Part shown: positions 9,318 through 20,574 of the stretch, one piece after another
How the letters are laid out: each line of letters opens with the position of its first letter
Position numbering within the stretch: the first letter of the stretch is position 1
Assembly (NCBI GenBank): GCA_038501195.1
Contig: JBBPUQ010000010.1
Coordinates: 2,063,501-2,127,500 of the forward strand
Length of the DNA: 64,000 nt
Source: Nemania diffusa
Taxonomy: Eukaryota > Ascomycota > Sordariomycetes > Xylariales > Xylariaceae
Reading direction: 5' to 3'
Translations under genes and position numbers: made by a program
The notes under the pieces: model-generated
What the model was told of the DNA's origin: nothing
What the model saw: only the letters and a program-made list of their open reading frames with translations
The model's database searches: none

Positions 9318-12227
9318 TCATGAAACCCCAAACTTGGTGAGATACTCACCATGCACCTTTTTCTGTCTATCCCACTCCTTCTTCAGCTTTTTCAGTTGTG
9401 TTTTCGGTACCTCGCTACCGTCCTTCAGCTTCGTAGGCAGGCCTTCGACATCCCATTCGCTGTACCGTCCATCACTCTTAAACATGTCGAGCGGTGCGAT
9501 TTTGGCCTTTTCCCATTTCTCTATCTCGGCTTTCTCCCGAGCTAGCCTCGCTTCTTCCTTGGCCTTTGCCTTTTCTGCATCTTTGGCTGCTTTCTCTTCT
9601 CGTGCCGCAATGAGCTCCGCTGCAGGGATGAATTTGATCAATGATGGCTGACCATCTGGTCGGTCGTCAAGGTAGACACCGAGATTTGTTAGATCAAAGT
9701 CTCGTATGCGATCGCTCAGACTAAGGATAGATTTCTTAACTTCAGGCGCGACTGAGGCTACGAGCCGGCGCAGCTCGTCGCGTAATTTGGAGGTGGCCCG
9801 AAGGAATGGTAACCCTAACTGCTCAGGATCTCGAACTCCTGCTTTTACCAATGAATTGAATTCAGTGCTGGGCGACTGAGACAGTAGATTCGCCAACGTC
9901 TCTGAAGTCGGAAGATCCAGCGATTTAGCGTCCGACAGTACAGAATTGTAGACCGCCTCATAAGGCTGTACAGCCGTAGTAGGGTCTATGTTAGCCGACG
10001 CAGCCGCGGAAGCCCATCCAAGTCCTTCATAGGGTGGGCTTGCGTTGGCATCCAGACCTAGAATACCGACAATCTTCGTGATCCATCTCGCAACAGATTC
10101 AATCGCTGGCAACTCTAAGCTGCCATTGGGTGCGCCAATATGGATGTTGGCTTTTCGGATAATGTCTGCAATTGCTCGTATTACCTGTGGGGTATCAAAC
10201 GAATTGTCCAGCGCAGCATTAACGTCCCTCTTGGCTTGTTCCAAATCAGCTAGCAACCCTTCGACAGGTTTATTTTCGGCCAGAGAGAGTTCCTCTACGC
10301 CATTCTTAATAGCAGCTGTCGTATCATTGGCCTCGACTAAGAGCGATTTTACGTTGATAAAGAAGTTCTAGACCTATTAGCATACGAAGCCCGGCACACA
10401 GAGATCATAATGCACTTACGTTGACAGTGGTCTCCCATGTGTCTGCTTGTGTTCGCATACTCGGCGTAATCTCCACACCATCGTTCCACTTTCCATGCAA
10501 AAAGACTATACGCATGGATCGAGCAGTATATGTCGAAGCCAGGGCATCTTTTATGGTTTGGAAGTTTTTCAAAGACTTAGACATTTTGGATCCAGATATG
10601 GATAGGTGGCTGTTGAATGGTCAGTCAACAGAACTTTGAAGAATTCGCCATTTCCATCGCTCATATCATAGATGAAGAGTCGAATGAAGATTGCGAGGGG
10701 CCCATGGGCCCGTCAGTACAAGGCGACAAAAGAAGAACCTACCCCATATGCAAAAAGTAATTGACCCAGGTATGCTCGTGCCCATCCGCACAGAAGAAAG
10801 CTTCACTCTGTGCTAGTTCGTTATCGTGGTGTGGGAAAGCGAGATCTATGCCACCAGAATGAATATCCATAATTGAGCCTAGAACATCAGATGCCATTAC
10901 TGAGCATTCACTGGGAGCCATGTGGTCAGTATCGGGCAGGCCATTTCCATCAAGAGCAGGAAACACATACATATGCCAACCAGGCCGTCCATTGCCCCAT
11001 TTACTTGGCCAGTACGGCTCGCCGGGTTTCGACTTCTTCCAGAGTGCGAAGTCGCCAGGGCCTCTTTTACCTCCGAGGCTCTTCCCTAAAGAGCCCTCTC
11101 CCTCTTCCTGGAGGGCTTTGTCGTTCCGACTCTCTGGCCGTAAGCGTGCATATGGGTTACCAGCCTTTTCAAAAGCAGCAATATCGAAGTACACAGAGCC
11201 TTCGGCTTCGTAGGCAAACCCCTTTTCCACAACTTTCTCTACAAAATCCGCGATCTGTGGTACATATTCTGTAACTCTAGTTACTACGTCTGGACGAAGG
11301 ACGTTGAGCGCATCCATGTCGTTGGTGAATTCGTTTTCCATGGACTGCGTAAGCGATGTGAAGATGGTCTGATCGCTAGTGTCGAGTGATTCTTTATAGA
11401 GAGAGTCGAAATATGGCAGTAGTATTTCCTCGGCGCCAGAAAACAACTGGTCGCCACCGATAGCACTAGCGGCAGAAGTCATGTTGGTGATGTGCATTTT
11501 TAACTTTGCTTCATCGTCACCAGGTTTGCCTTCGCCCGATAGTGTCCCTCCAGCTAAGACTTTCCCGTAGATAGCATCTCTCCGAGGTATATAGTTATTC
11601 AAGTCCAACGGGCCGTCGTCGCCTTGGAGAAGTTCAGGTAGGTTACTCTTCGCATATGCCCTAAAGGCAGCCATACCTAGCTCAGTGAGCTCGGCCTCGG
11701 TATGTTGCCTTTTTTTCTCGGTCTCAAGTAGTCGTTGTCTTCGCGCTTTTAAGATAATCTGCAAGTGCATTGTGAGTTTCTTGGCCAGGTAAATGCATCG
11801 TCTAGGCTTAGCGACGCACCTTGTCATCAATATCTAAAATAAAAAGAATTAGTTCATGTTACCTGCAGATAGTCGTATTGCACTTGGACAGCCGGGCGGG
11901 ATTCGGGGCCTCACCTGTAAAGTTCATGACGAACTTGACATCAAAACCGTAATGATGAAGCAGTATGCGCCGTATGATGTCGGTCGAGACATAGTTGCGT
12001 GCATGGCCTAGATGGCTGTGGTCATAAACAGTCGGGCCACAGGCATACCAGGAGATTTTTCCCTTTTCGATGGGTGTGAATGGAACAGGCGGACCTGGCC
12101 TCAGAGAGTTGTGAACTCTAATCGAGTCCATGGCGGCTCGTGTCGCAAGGCTTCGATGCTGTAAAATGCGAGTGTACCGTAATGAAATCAGAGAAGAATA
12201 TCGGAATAACCGAGAAGTCAAGGTCAT
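9318..12227 (-). CDS. CRS1: Cysteinyl-tRNA synthetase with probable mitochondrial leader
   Basis: Charges tRNA-Cys. Five exons: 12227-11915, 11833-11820 (a 14-nt microexon encoding most of DIDDK), 11758-10743, 10609-10420 and 10367-9318. The product is 860 aa from the ATG at 12227. Class I motif HLGH lies at about residues 72-75 after the zinc-ligand block [10 protein letters not shown]; the [14 protein letters not shown] zinc/active-site block is in exon 3, and KMSKS at about 456-460 in exon 4. The C-terminus carries a Lys/Glu/Ala-rich helical extension typical of eukaryotic CysRS. Two in-frame starts matter. The ATG at 12227 adds 32 residues rich in Arg, Ser and Leu with no acidic residue, like a mitochondrial presequence. 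The ATG at 12131 begins directly at the conserved cytosolic N-terminus (828 aa). Dual targeting by alternative starts is inferred. The gene is divergent from TRM61. Confidence 0.93.
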
Positions 12228-12784
12228 CAAGACGAAGGTGAAAACAAAAGCAAGGAAGGGTCCAGAATGCGGGTAACGAGCGCAGAGGGGCGCCGTTCCT
12301 AATATACCTAGGTAGGGAAACGTGTCGCGCAAGGGAATGGAATGAGTCTTGAATTGAGTCACCGTGAACAACTTATTATTGAGCGCGCTATGTAGGTATA
12401 GACTTCCACCATTCGTTGCCCTGAACCTTATACTTCAGGTACCTAAGGCAGATCCCTGGACTATTCCCCACCTACCCTACATAATCTAGACAGATTACAG
12501 AGTATACATGGTAAAATCAGAAGCTACCCCGCCATTAGCGCGCTGCTTAACTGATTTAGCCTCGAGAAAAAAATCTACTGTAGGTACATGTGGGTAGAAG
12601 GCGTGCAGGTTCGAAATTCGAATAAAGTACCCCTAACTTCAAATAGGCTCAATTGTTAACAACCTACGGTCGCGCATGGACAAGGCATATAATAGCGACT
12701 ATTCTTCTCATCATTGTGACACGGTATTAAGATACATGGGCATTCATTCATATCCGACAGCAAAATTGCGCCGGTCCCTGCGAA
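12228..12784. promoter_or_regulatory. Divergent promoter region, CRS1 / TRM61
   Basis: 557 bp between the outermost CRS1 start (minus) and the TRM61 ATG (plus). It contains a CCTAGGTAGG motif near 12305 and further TAGGTA variants near 12390-12475, but no clear TATA box. Two tRNA-related genes sharing one intergenic region suggests possible co-regulation; this is inference. Confidence 0.5.
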
Positions 12785-14329
12785 ATGTCGACGACATCTC
12801 CGTTCCTTGATCCGGGTCCGTTGACCACTCCCGGCGCCCTTGCCCTCATCCATCTTTCACGCGATAACGTTCTACCCGTCTACCTGACCGACGGTTCTGG
12901 CACTGTTGATGGTTACCCCGAAGGACCTGTTATCAACACGCGTTTCGGTTCATTCCCCCATTCGACACTCATAGGTCAGCCATGGGGCTCACAAATTCGC
13001 GCCTCCATCGTAGACACCGGCTCGAGGGGGAGGAAGCGAAAGCTCGGCAACGTCACCGATGCCGATGCCACCGGGAACGATACGGAGGCCGTTGCTTCTA
13101 GCACCAGCAATACGAAAGACCTCAAGACAGCTCCAACCGGGTTTATACATGTCCTTCCACCGACCCCCGAGGTCTGGACGTCGAGTCTGCCTCATCGAAC
13201 CCAGGTGGTCTACACCCCCGACTATAGTTACATTTTACATCGTATTCGCGCTCGTCCAGGCGCCCAAATAATCGAGGCTGGTTCAGGGAGTGGGAGTTTC
13301 ACACACGCCGCAGCAAGGTCGGTCTACAACGGATATCCCAGGGGCTCTGAAGATAAGAAAGGAAAAGTCTGGAGCTTTGAGTTCAACGAGGACCGTTTTC
13401 TGAAGATGCGGGAGGAGGTCCAGGACCATCTTCTGAATGGAATTGTCCAGGTCACGCATCGGGATGTGTATAACGACGGCTTTCTAGTCAACGATGAGAG
13501 CCCAGGCGCAGAATGTATCTTCTTAGATGTACCCGCGCCCTGGAAAGCCCTTCCTCACCTGTCCCGTAGGAAGCCAACCTCTGCTCTGCTGGCTAGTGGC
13601 GGCCTGGAGCCCCTGGCAGAGACGTCTTCTGAATGGAGGTCCCCGCTCCGTGCAGATCGAGCTGTGCATATCTGTACTTTCTCTCCCTGTATCGAACAAG
13701 TCACCAAAACCGTCGAAATAATGCGTCGCCTGGGCTGGATGGACATTGAAATGGTAGAAGTGGCCCAAAGGAAAATAAACGTCCTGCGCGAAAAGGTCGG
13801 ACTAAATATGCCTCTAGAACGAGGTACGAACCAGTCGCCTCGCGATGTGGCGGAAGCTATAACAAGGCTCAAGCAAATCGATGACCGGTTCAGGGAGTTC
13901 AATAGAGACAAAAAGGACAACGATGTCAATATGGAAGACATCGATATAGAAGAGGGCCATAAGGGCCAAAATGGGTTGTCCAGCGAAGATATCGACGTCG
14001 TGGATAACCAGGCTAGTGTGAATAACCCACCCACATTGAAGCCTTGGACGGCTGGGAGACTGATTCACCGTACGGAAGCCGAAATCAAGACACACACCTC
14101 CTATCTTGTTTTTGCCATTCTCCCCCAAGAATGGTCGGAGGAGCAAGAAAGAGCTGCGTTCGAAAAGTGGCCCTGCGGAAAGGAGAGTAAAGTTATTGGC
14201 AGTCTTGACAAGGAGACGCGTAAGAAAGAGAAGCGAGATTTGCTTCATGGAAATAAGCAGAAAAGGCTCGCTGCTGCTCAGGCATCGGAGTCTGAAACCC
14301 CTATAACGAAAAAGAACAAAACGGAATGA
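12785..14329 (+). CDS. TRM61: tRNA (adenine(58)-N1)-methyltransferase catalytic subunit
   Basis: Catalytic subunit (Trm61/Gcd14) of the nuclear Trm6-Trm61 enzyme that makes m1A58 in tRNAs, including initiator tRNA-Met. The gene is a single exon of 514 aa. The AdoMet-binding motif I, IIEAGSGSGSFTHA, lies at about residues 162-175, preceded by the family block RTQVVYTPDYSYI at about 138-150. The catalytic-region motif FLDVPAPW is at about 246-253. The stretch VHICTFSPCIEQ and the following RRLGWMDIEMVEV block near 295-330 are also diagnostic. Compared with yeast Trm61 there is an N-terminal insertion around residues 80-120 and an Asp/Glu-rich linker near 375-400. The Lys-rich C-terminus resembles a nuclear localisation signal. 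The partner subunit Trm6 is not in the window. Confidence 0.95.
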   Translation: MSTTSPFLDPGPLTTPGALALIHLSRDNVLPVYLTDGSGTVDGYPEGPVINTRFGSFPHSTLIGQPWGSQIRASIVDTGSRGRKRKLGNVTDADATGNDTEAVASSTSNTKDLKTAPTGFIHVLPPTPEVWTSSLPHRTQVVYTPDYSYILHRIRARPGAQIIEAGSGSGSFTHAAARSVYNGYPRGSEDKKGKVWSFEFNEDRFLKMREEVQDHLLNGIVQVTHRDVYNDGFLVNDESPGAECIFLDVPAPWKALPHLSRRKPTSALLASGGLEPLAETSSEWRSPLRADRAVHICTFSPCIEQVTKTVEIMRRLGWMDIEMVEVAQRKINVLREKVGLNMPLERGTNQSPRDVAEAITRLKQIDDRFREFNRDKKDNDVNMEDIDIEEGHKGQNGLSSEDIDVVDNQASVNNPPTLKPWTAGRLIHRTEAEIKTHTSYLVFAILPQEWSEEQERAAFEKWPCGKESKVIGSLDKETRKKEKRDLLHGNKQKRLAAAQASESETPITKKNKTE

Positions 14330-15843
14330 GCCAATCTGAGAGTATAGAGGAATAAAGGCACATGATACCCGGCCGTACGTCCGGCTAGCTGATCGAACAT
14401 ACAGGCGCAAAACAACTCTTAACCCTCATCCAACCAAATCTTTGACTCCCTCTATGGTGAGTATGGATATTAGTGTTTCAGGGCTTTTGAGACGGCTGAG
14501 TCATAAACGAGAGCCTAGTATGGAGGTTTTTACTACGCCAGCAAAGCGCTCAGCAGTTTCTCAACAGGTTTGAGTATCGTCGTTCACGATCCTGGCCAGC
14601 CCAACCAAAATCCAGCAAATGATTGTCCCTGCTGCATAATCCCGAAACAGTAGTGGAGGCCGTCTGAATAGCATGACTTTTCATACTATTCAAAAACCAG
14701 AGGGGTATCGAATCGTACTATTAGAACTTACTAGAATAAGTAGAGGTATGCGATAAGCTATAAAGAGGTGTTCGCCAAACTTTCATAAGTTATGTTGCGA
14801 ATGTAATACATCGCCATTACGAGATTGATCCGCATCCCCGAAATAATTTAACCATATAGTAGCCTATGATAGAGCGTGGTGACACCCGCCCGAGACAAGG
14901 CCACACGAGAACCCCCAGTCTCACTGCATCCGAAGGCAACTAAAAGCGAAAGCAATGGCAAACAAGAGGCTTGTAGCCACGGTAGTAAGAGGACAGCTCC
15001 CAGCTCACCAGACTATACGAGGTAGAATACTTAGATAAGCTTTAGATAGCTATATCCATCCACGCCTTTGCTACAGTGCGCTTAGGATTCGCTTTACTGG
15101 ATACATACTCCCTAAAAGTCTGTTAGGCAATTCAGGTATAGTTTCTTCTCCGAATAGTAAAACGTGCTCCTTAAGACGTCTGCTTTAGTACCATTCAACG
15201 CCATGCACCGATACCAATTTCTTCCACTCTCGTCAATCTATAAATAAGTTGCCCCAGTCCGTCCACCTATAAAAACGACGGACGCCGACTTCAATATGTA
15301 GAGTATCATGCCAATGCAGGAAATTAATAGCGAAAGTGGTGTATAGGCGAAGTAGCTACTGTAGAGCAAGAAATAAGGCAGAAAGTAAAAAGATATGTAA
15401 CCAAGGTTAATTTCTCTTTATCAGTGTTGAATATTTGCAAGTGTAGGTGCGGGGACAGTGGTTTTAAGCTTACGAACGTGACTTTATGCAACCCCGTAAA
15501 CTGTATGCAACGCTATAACTAAAAGCTGTTGCTGATATAGCTTTATACAAGTATTACCCTAGTATATAATAACTTTTATCTCATGTTGTATATTGTTATG
15601 TTGTACTTTGTGTGCATTTCGCCTAAAAGGGGTGACTTACTAGTAACAACCTTGCAACACAGCTAACTATCTATGACATAAACCTCAATGGAGGCCATAA
15701 GAGGGTGTTCATATAACCTTGTCGCCTTATAGGGGGAGTTGTTGCACAACAGTTTCAGTCTAGATTGCTAAAAGACTTGCGGTCGACTTCAGCTGCCTCC
15801 TTTATCCTACGCTCTTTATAAATTAGGTTGAAGAGACTACCTA
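14330..15843. other. Gene-poor stretch with decayed coding-like sequence
   Basis: No intact gene. Between about 14900 and 15310, the minus strand shows coding-like fragments broken by several stops, of unidentifiable type. A short open plus-strand segment near 14455-14770 is similarly uninterpretable. The pattern fits an old, mutated repeat or gene, but nothing diagnostic is left. Confidence 0.4.
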
Positions 15844-16237
15844 TAGGGGGGAACCCGGTTTTAGGACACGCTGGAACTTGCGTGTTTTCTACGTCGCCCT
15901 GTCGGTTTTTCGGTTATTCTGTTACATGCATTGTACAATAGCGTTGTAATAACTGCATAACAAGTTTTTATCGCGATGCCGAAACTGCTACTTTACCTCA
16001 GTTATATCTGCTGTTTTTAAAAAACCAAGCTGGAAAGGTCTTTCTGTTTATATTACAACATTATTGTAACATCTTGTTTTCTTGTAACACTGCGTACGAT
16101 ATAACAGCGTATATGTCGAAAAGACTAGAACTGAAATGGACTAGCCGGCACGCTGTTAGACTAGCCCTTTAGTATAGGGATAAAAATACAGCTAACATCA
16201 CTGTCAACAGCGTGTCCTAAAAACGGGTTCCCCCCTA
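15844..16237. mobile_element. 394-bp inverted-repeat element (MITE), TA-flanked
   Basis: Near-perfect ~30-bp terminal inverted repeats: the left end reads TAGGGGGGAACCCGG, and the right end is its reverse complement with one mismatch, extending to TTTTAGGACACGCTG on both sides. The element is bordered by TA on both sides (15842-15843 and 16238-16239), the target duplication expected of Tc1/mariner/pogo (Fot1-like) transposition. The interior is AT-rich with no open frame, so it would be non-autonomous. The superfamily is inferred from TA and the GGGG-type termini. No second copy is seen in the window. Confidence 0.82.
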
Positions 16238-17727
16238 TAAGTAGGTTAGCTTTATATCAAGTGTCTAAAAGAGTGCTGCGGAGGTATACTAACTTTTGGC
16301 TGAACTTGAAGTAACTACCTAATATAGTTTACCAGCTCCCAAGTTGGCGTCAAAATTAAGTAAAAGGTGGCGGGAAAGGTGTTACTAGGCTTAGATAGCA
16401 CTGTACTGTAATCATAACAATATACATAGTTGGAGTTACCTATCTCTTCGGGTAGCCATTAGTGCACTTTTTCTTGATTGGCATTATATAAATTGTATTT
16501 GCATCGTTTTTACGTCATCAGTATTTATCCTTATAGAGAGAGCTGAGCTCTTTATACAAAAACAATAGTTATTTCTAGCATTACTAGCAGTTATAAATAC
16601 GACAGCCCTGTATTATTATTCATACTAAACATGTAGTCAGAGAGGATGCAATCTGCTATTCAGAGCGGCCCGGGTTTCAAAGTGTGCAGTGGACAGGATA
16701 GTCTCCAACTAGGGAAGGTGGTATATGTAGGTAGGCTACCTACTTCCAGGGAGGGCAAGGCACACTTAATACCATTGCACAACTCTTGTAGATGTTCCAG
16801 AGTTCAGTGTGTGGTTACAAGATTTCCACAAGTCCGCCAGCTGTAAGGCTAAATATGTGCAGCTTTCCGTATGTTTTTCTTCCTTTCTGCGACTTATTAG
16901 CATCGCTATAATTACTTGACGTGACACTGCATAGTTAGACCCCAATAATAGGAAATTAAGCGCCATTTAATGCCCGTGGCCTAAGATAGAGAGCGGCTTA
17001 CATATTAAAATTGAATGAGTTAATCCAAGTGTCCGATGTATTGAGAAGCAAGTGTTACTTTAACTCTAAGGTGCGTTCTAAAATTGAACCAACTAAGCCT
17101 TCTCCATGGAATACTTACTTAATTCTAACGCTTGTTATTAGACGGAGCTGTTCATTAGTAGCTCTAGTCAGCCGATTTTACTTTGTCAGGCCGATGACTG
17201 AAGCAGGGGGGCGCCGAGCTGAGGGAAAGGAGTGGGTATATTACAGGTGGCATTTATTTTCCTCCTTCTACCTACCTTTCACTACACATAATTCTCTTAA
17301 AACGATACGCATGCCAATTAACTTGAATAGGCCATGGTATAATCTGTGGCACAGTAATGACGGTTGGAATAGTGTCGGCAACCTAGGAATGACTATATAC
17401 GCGCTCACATATCACCTATGCAGAGTATATGTAAGTCCCAAGTAGCTAGAAGTGAGCGACCAGTAAGAATAACTAGATAATCCACTATAAAATCTGTGGT
17501 ATTGCACTACGTTACGGTGCCAAGTTGATCCTTTCTGTAAATTGCCACATTACCAAGTTTTAATGTACGGAAAGTCGCCTTATCAGGCTCACGTAATGTG
17601 CAGCATTTAAGAGGAGTCGAAGGAAAACCGATCACTACCCGACTCAACTCTATGATAGAGATGAACCTGCCTCCGCTGATAATCTCTTTATCAAGCTATT
17701 CCCTCTCGAATTCAAGGAATCTCACAA
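16238..17727. other. Gene-free AT-rich stretch before the DUF6594 gene
   Basis: Nothing recognised. Open frames near 16646-16846 and 17011-17445 lack motifs, homologous character and splice context, and are probably chance. The final ~100 bp include the likely promoter of the gene at 17728. Confidence 0.45.
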
Positions 17728-18641
17728 ATGCCCCCCAGCCCATTTTCCAACGCTTCGAAGACTGAGGCGGTGCTCCCACCAAATAGTTCACCCCAACTAC
17801 CTTCGATTCTGTCTACCCCGCAAGATAATGAAGACCTAACAAGGCAGATTAGACAGATCGATGGGGGTAATGTGAGAAAAGTCGCCATTCTTAGCTTTCG
17901 GTCATTGCAACTCCATCGCATCGCGAAACTGCAGGCCGAGCTTGTCAGGGAACAAAATGCCTTGATGAATCCTCCGCGCCTGGCAGCACCTCTTGGAGAA
18001 GAGGAATCGAATATTGATATCGAGCTTCACGAGAAAGAGAAGAAAGTCGATAGGTTGCTTCAAAGATACGGTGTGCCTAGTCCCAACTTAGACCCGTGAA
18101 GGGAAGTGAGGTCTATTTGGCGCTAACGATGGCTGTAGCTGATGCGGTTCGAAACTACGAGACACTATCCCAAGATGTTGAGTTTCATAAGAATACCCCA
18201 TACGAGTTTCTGGGTGGGAGGGGAGTGTTCGAGGTCGTCGGAAGGACGAACAGGACTCTCTGGGATGTACCGAAGTGGCTGCCAGGAACCGGTCAGCAAT
18301 ACAGCACAATTCCTGCATATTTAATCGGATCGCTTGGGTTCCGAGAGCTGGATAGGGGAAGACTATTGGAGAGGAACGTTCTACAACGAATAAGATCACG
18401 GTTTCACATGGCGTTATTTGGCGGCGTGGCCCTCATCGCGCCGGTTATACTTATGACTCTCAAGCCCACCCTCGTGGTAGATCTAGCCACGGTTTCAGTT
18501 GCCACGATCATCTTCGCGCTTACCATGGTTGTCTTTGCAACAGATGCTAGCGGAAAGGATGTGCTTACTTCCACCGCCGGCTATGCTGCAGTGATGGTGG
18601 TGTTTCTAGGGACTAGCTTGCAGACAATAAGTATGCAGTGA
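17728..18641 (+). CDS. DUF6594-like integral membrane protein
   Basis: Two exons, 17728-18070 and 18139-18641, are separated by a 68-nt intron (GTGTGC donor, CTAAC branch site, TAG acceptor) and give 281 aa. The N-terminal ~45 residues are Ser/Pro-rich and disordered. Residues about 50-190 look helical and include IDGGNVRKVAILSFRSLQLHRIAKLQAELVREQ. Three hydrophobic segments near the C-terminus (about residues 205-222, 228-250 and 257-276) are predicted membrane spans. This layout of a helical cytosolic part plus three C-terminal spans is that of the fungal DUF6594 family, whose function is unknown and which is expanded in filamentous ascomycetes. The splice was chosen because it joins DRLLQRY to ADAVRNYETLSQ, a characteristic junction of the family. 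It neighbours a kinase in a repeat-rich region. Confidence 0.78.
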
Positions 18642-19083
18642 CCCGAAAGCCACAGCCTTGGGGGTGGGGGCCTCTTGGTAGGGGAGTGTACATGATGATA
18701 TCAATAATAGCCGCCGCATCGACCTTCGTTTCCTCTACTTACATTGGCTCTTGGACTATTGCATCCCTAGCTCCTGACAGGTGAATCCAATATTTCGGCC
18801 GGCGAGAGGCGCCGGTGAAAGAGGCGGTGGTGTGAGGCGAATCAAACCGACGCCCAAAGTTTAAAACAATGTTGGATAATACTCTTTGCTGCAGCCGACA
18901 GCAAGACGCCAGGGGTCTAGCAGCAGGCTCTTTAGATCTCTTCAAGCCATCAGTAACACGAAGCGCTGCATGGCATATCCTGTCCTAGATAAATTGAGTC
19001 TTTTCCACTCTTAGATCCAATAGCCCCAACATGAACGCCTCAGCTCGACCACCCATTTCTACAATCTCAAGATACTTGATCCT
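18642..19083. other. Spacer between DUF6594 gene and first kinase
   Basis: 442 bp of 3' flank and promoter sequence. No gene or recognisable site. Confidence 0.5.
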
Positions 19084-20574
19084 ATGGATGAGCTTTCGCG
19101 TAAAATAACGGACGATGACATCTTCCCAATTGGCGACATGAGGGAAATTTGGACTGCGTCTGAGATCAGAAGTATTGCAAATACAGCCTTAAACGATGAC
19201 CAAGTCAAGTTTGTCCAAGACAACTTACTGAGAACTATCTCATTGCTGGTCCGTATCGGGGTTGAAGATTTTGGTCAAAAGATCTTCCAATGGATCCAAT
19301 CTAACCAGAAGTTTGACGAGCGCCTACATGAACTTGATTGCAGCGAACTCGTTCAGAACTTAGCACGTCACCAACGGAACCATTTTAATGACATACGGAA
19401 GAGTTTCAATGCTATCATTATTACTGAAGGCGAAGATATGAATTTGGAACGCGGTCAGTCATTGCCGTTAAATAGAATCCAGGAAATAGGAACAGGAATG
19501 AATGGTTCTGTTACGGGGCACGAAATACCGAGGGGACATCTTGTGCGCCAAGGCGAGGCATGTTTACTTTCCTTATCCTTATACGTATTTAGGATAACCA
19601 CTAACATGAGGACTTCTGTGGAGGCAAACTTGACGAAAGTTCTAGTTGCCAAGAAGACACTTGGTATTAAAACTTCGGAAAAAGAAGTTGTGATCCTTAA
19701 ATACCTGCGGGGGCTTCTTCTCAATAAGGACATTCCACTCTATACTTGCTTTTCTATGGTCACGGAAAAATGGCAGGTCCATTGCTTATCTTACCGATCA
19801 GAGCTCAACTTGGACGAGTTGCTTAAAAGAATTAATGGATATGGGGAGACTGATAAGACGCGGGTCTCAGATTCCATAAGCCAGATCAAGGGGATAACTG
19901 AAGCCATCAATTTTCTTCATACCAGCTCGCCACCAGGCCGCCAACCCGATGACGGAATCAACTGCTTTTGTCATATGGACGTCAAACCTCCGAATATTCT
20001 GGTATTCCTTAGCTCTGGTTCTGCCTCTACTGTTGGACAATGGAAGCTCATAGATTTTGGCGTCTCGACCGTATCGATAAAGCGAGGCCGCGACACCATC
20101 GGCGGTCCTCGTGAGGACGGCGTCAACAGGGTTACAATGACCGTAGGCACGAATGGAAAAGTAATCAATGGCACGCATCAGGCGCCAGAAGTCCACATGG
20201 GACCAGAGTCGCGGGACGTTGGACGCGGGAGCGATGTATGGTCTCTAGGATGCATGTTCTCCGAAGTGCTTGCCGCAAACCATGGGGGACTGGTCACACT
20301 GCACGACGAGATGATCAAGCACTCCGAGTTCTTTTATGAGAAGATTAATGACTGCTGGAAAAGGGTTTTCTGCTGGAAGGGTTTTCGAAGAAACCCTGCT
20401 TTCGAGAAATGGCTAACGAAAGACTTGCCGAAGATGAATCTCCCTGATATGTGTCAGGGTATCATTACAGATATGACCCAAGTTGAGAGGATGGAAAGAC
20501 CGACTTCGCAGACACTGGTAGACCGTATGCAACTCTTGGAACAAAATGTCATATCCTCACAAATAGGTACCTAG
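19084..20574 (+). CDS. Fungal-type protein kinase with N-terminal helical domain
   Basis: The open frame encodes 496 aa. Residues about 10-110 form a helical N-terminal region of the kind found in a lineage-expanded group of ascomycete kinases. The kinase domain follows: Gly-rich loop GTGMNGSV at about 137-144, Lys in LVAKK at about 188-191, catalytic loop HMDVKPPNIL near 297-306 (HMD replaces the usual HRD), DFG (LIDFGVS) near 322-328, APE near 367-369, and DVWSLGCMFSE after it. Substrate unknown. The Gly-loop to Lys distance is about 25 residues too long. An in-phase 81-nt segment, 19543-19623 (GTGCGC donor, ACTAAC branch site, GAG end), could be an unspliced intron; removing it would give 469 aa. 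That segment holds a 23-bp palindrome also found at 25827. Convergent with the kinase at 21251. Confidence 0.8.
   Translation: MDELSRKITDDDIFPIGDMREIWTASEIRSIANTALNDDQVKFVQDNLLRTISLLVRIGVEDFGQKIFQWIQSNQKFDERLHELDCSELVQNLARHQRNHFNDIRKSFNAIIITEGEDMNLERGQSLPLNRIQEIGTGMNGSVTGHEIPRGHLVRQGEACLLSLSLYVFRITTNMRTSVEANLTKVLVAKKTLGIKTSEKEVVILKYLRGLLLNKDIPLYTCFSMVTEKWQVHCLSYRSELNLDELLKRINGYGETDKTRVSDSISQIKGITEAINFLHTSSPPGRQPDDGINCFCHMDVKPPNILVFLSSGSASTVGQWKLIDFGVSTVSIKRGRDTIGGPREDGVNRVTMTVGTNGKVINGTHQAPEVHMGPESRDVGRGSDVWSLGCMFSEVLAANHGGLVTLHDEMIKHSEFFYEKINDCWKRVFCWKGFRRNPAFEKWLTKDLPKMNLPDMCQGIITDMTQVERMERPTSQTLVDRMQLLEQNVISSQIGT

Noticed and set aside
12228..12371. N-terminal extension of CysRS beyond ATG 12227
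   Set aside because: The frame is open to about 12371 but contains no ATG there; the first codon would be TTG. The ATG at 12227 with a presequence-like leader is preferred.
17011..17445. 144-codon open frame upstream of the DUF6594 gene
   Set aside because: Composition is irregular, with no motif, no homologous pattern and no supporting intron; likely chance in AT-rich DNA.
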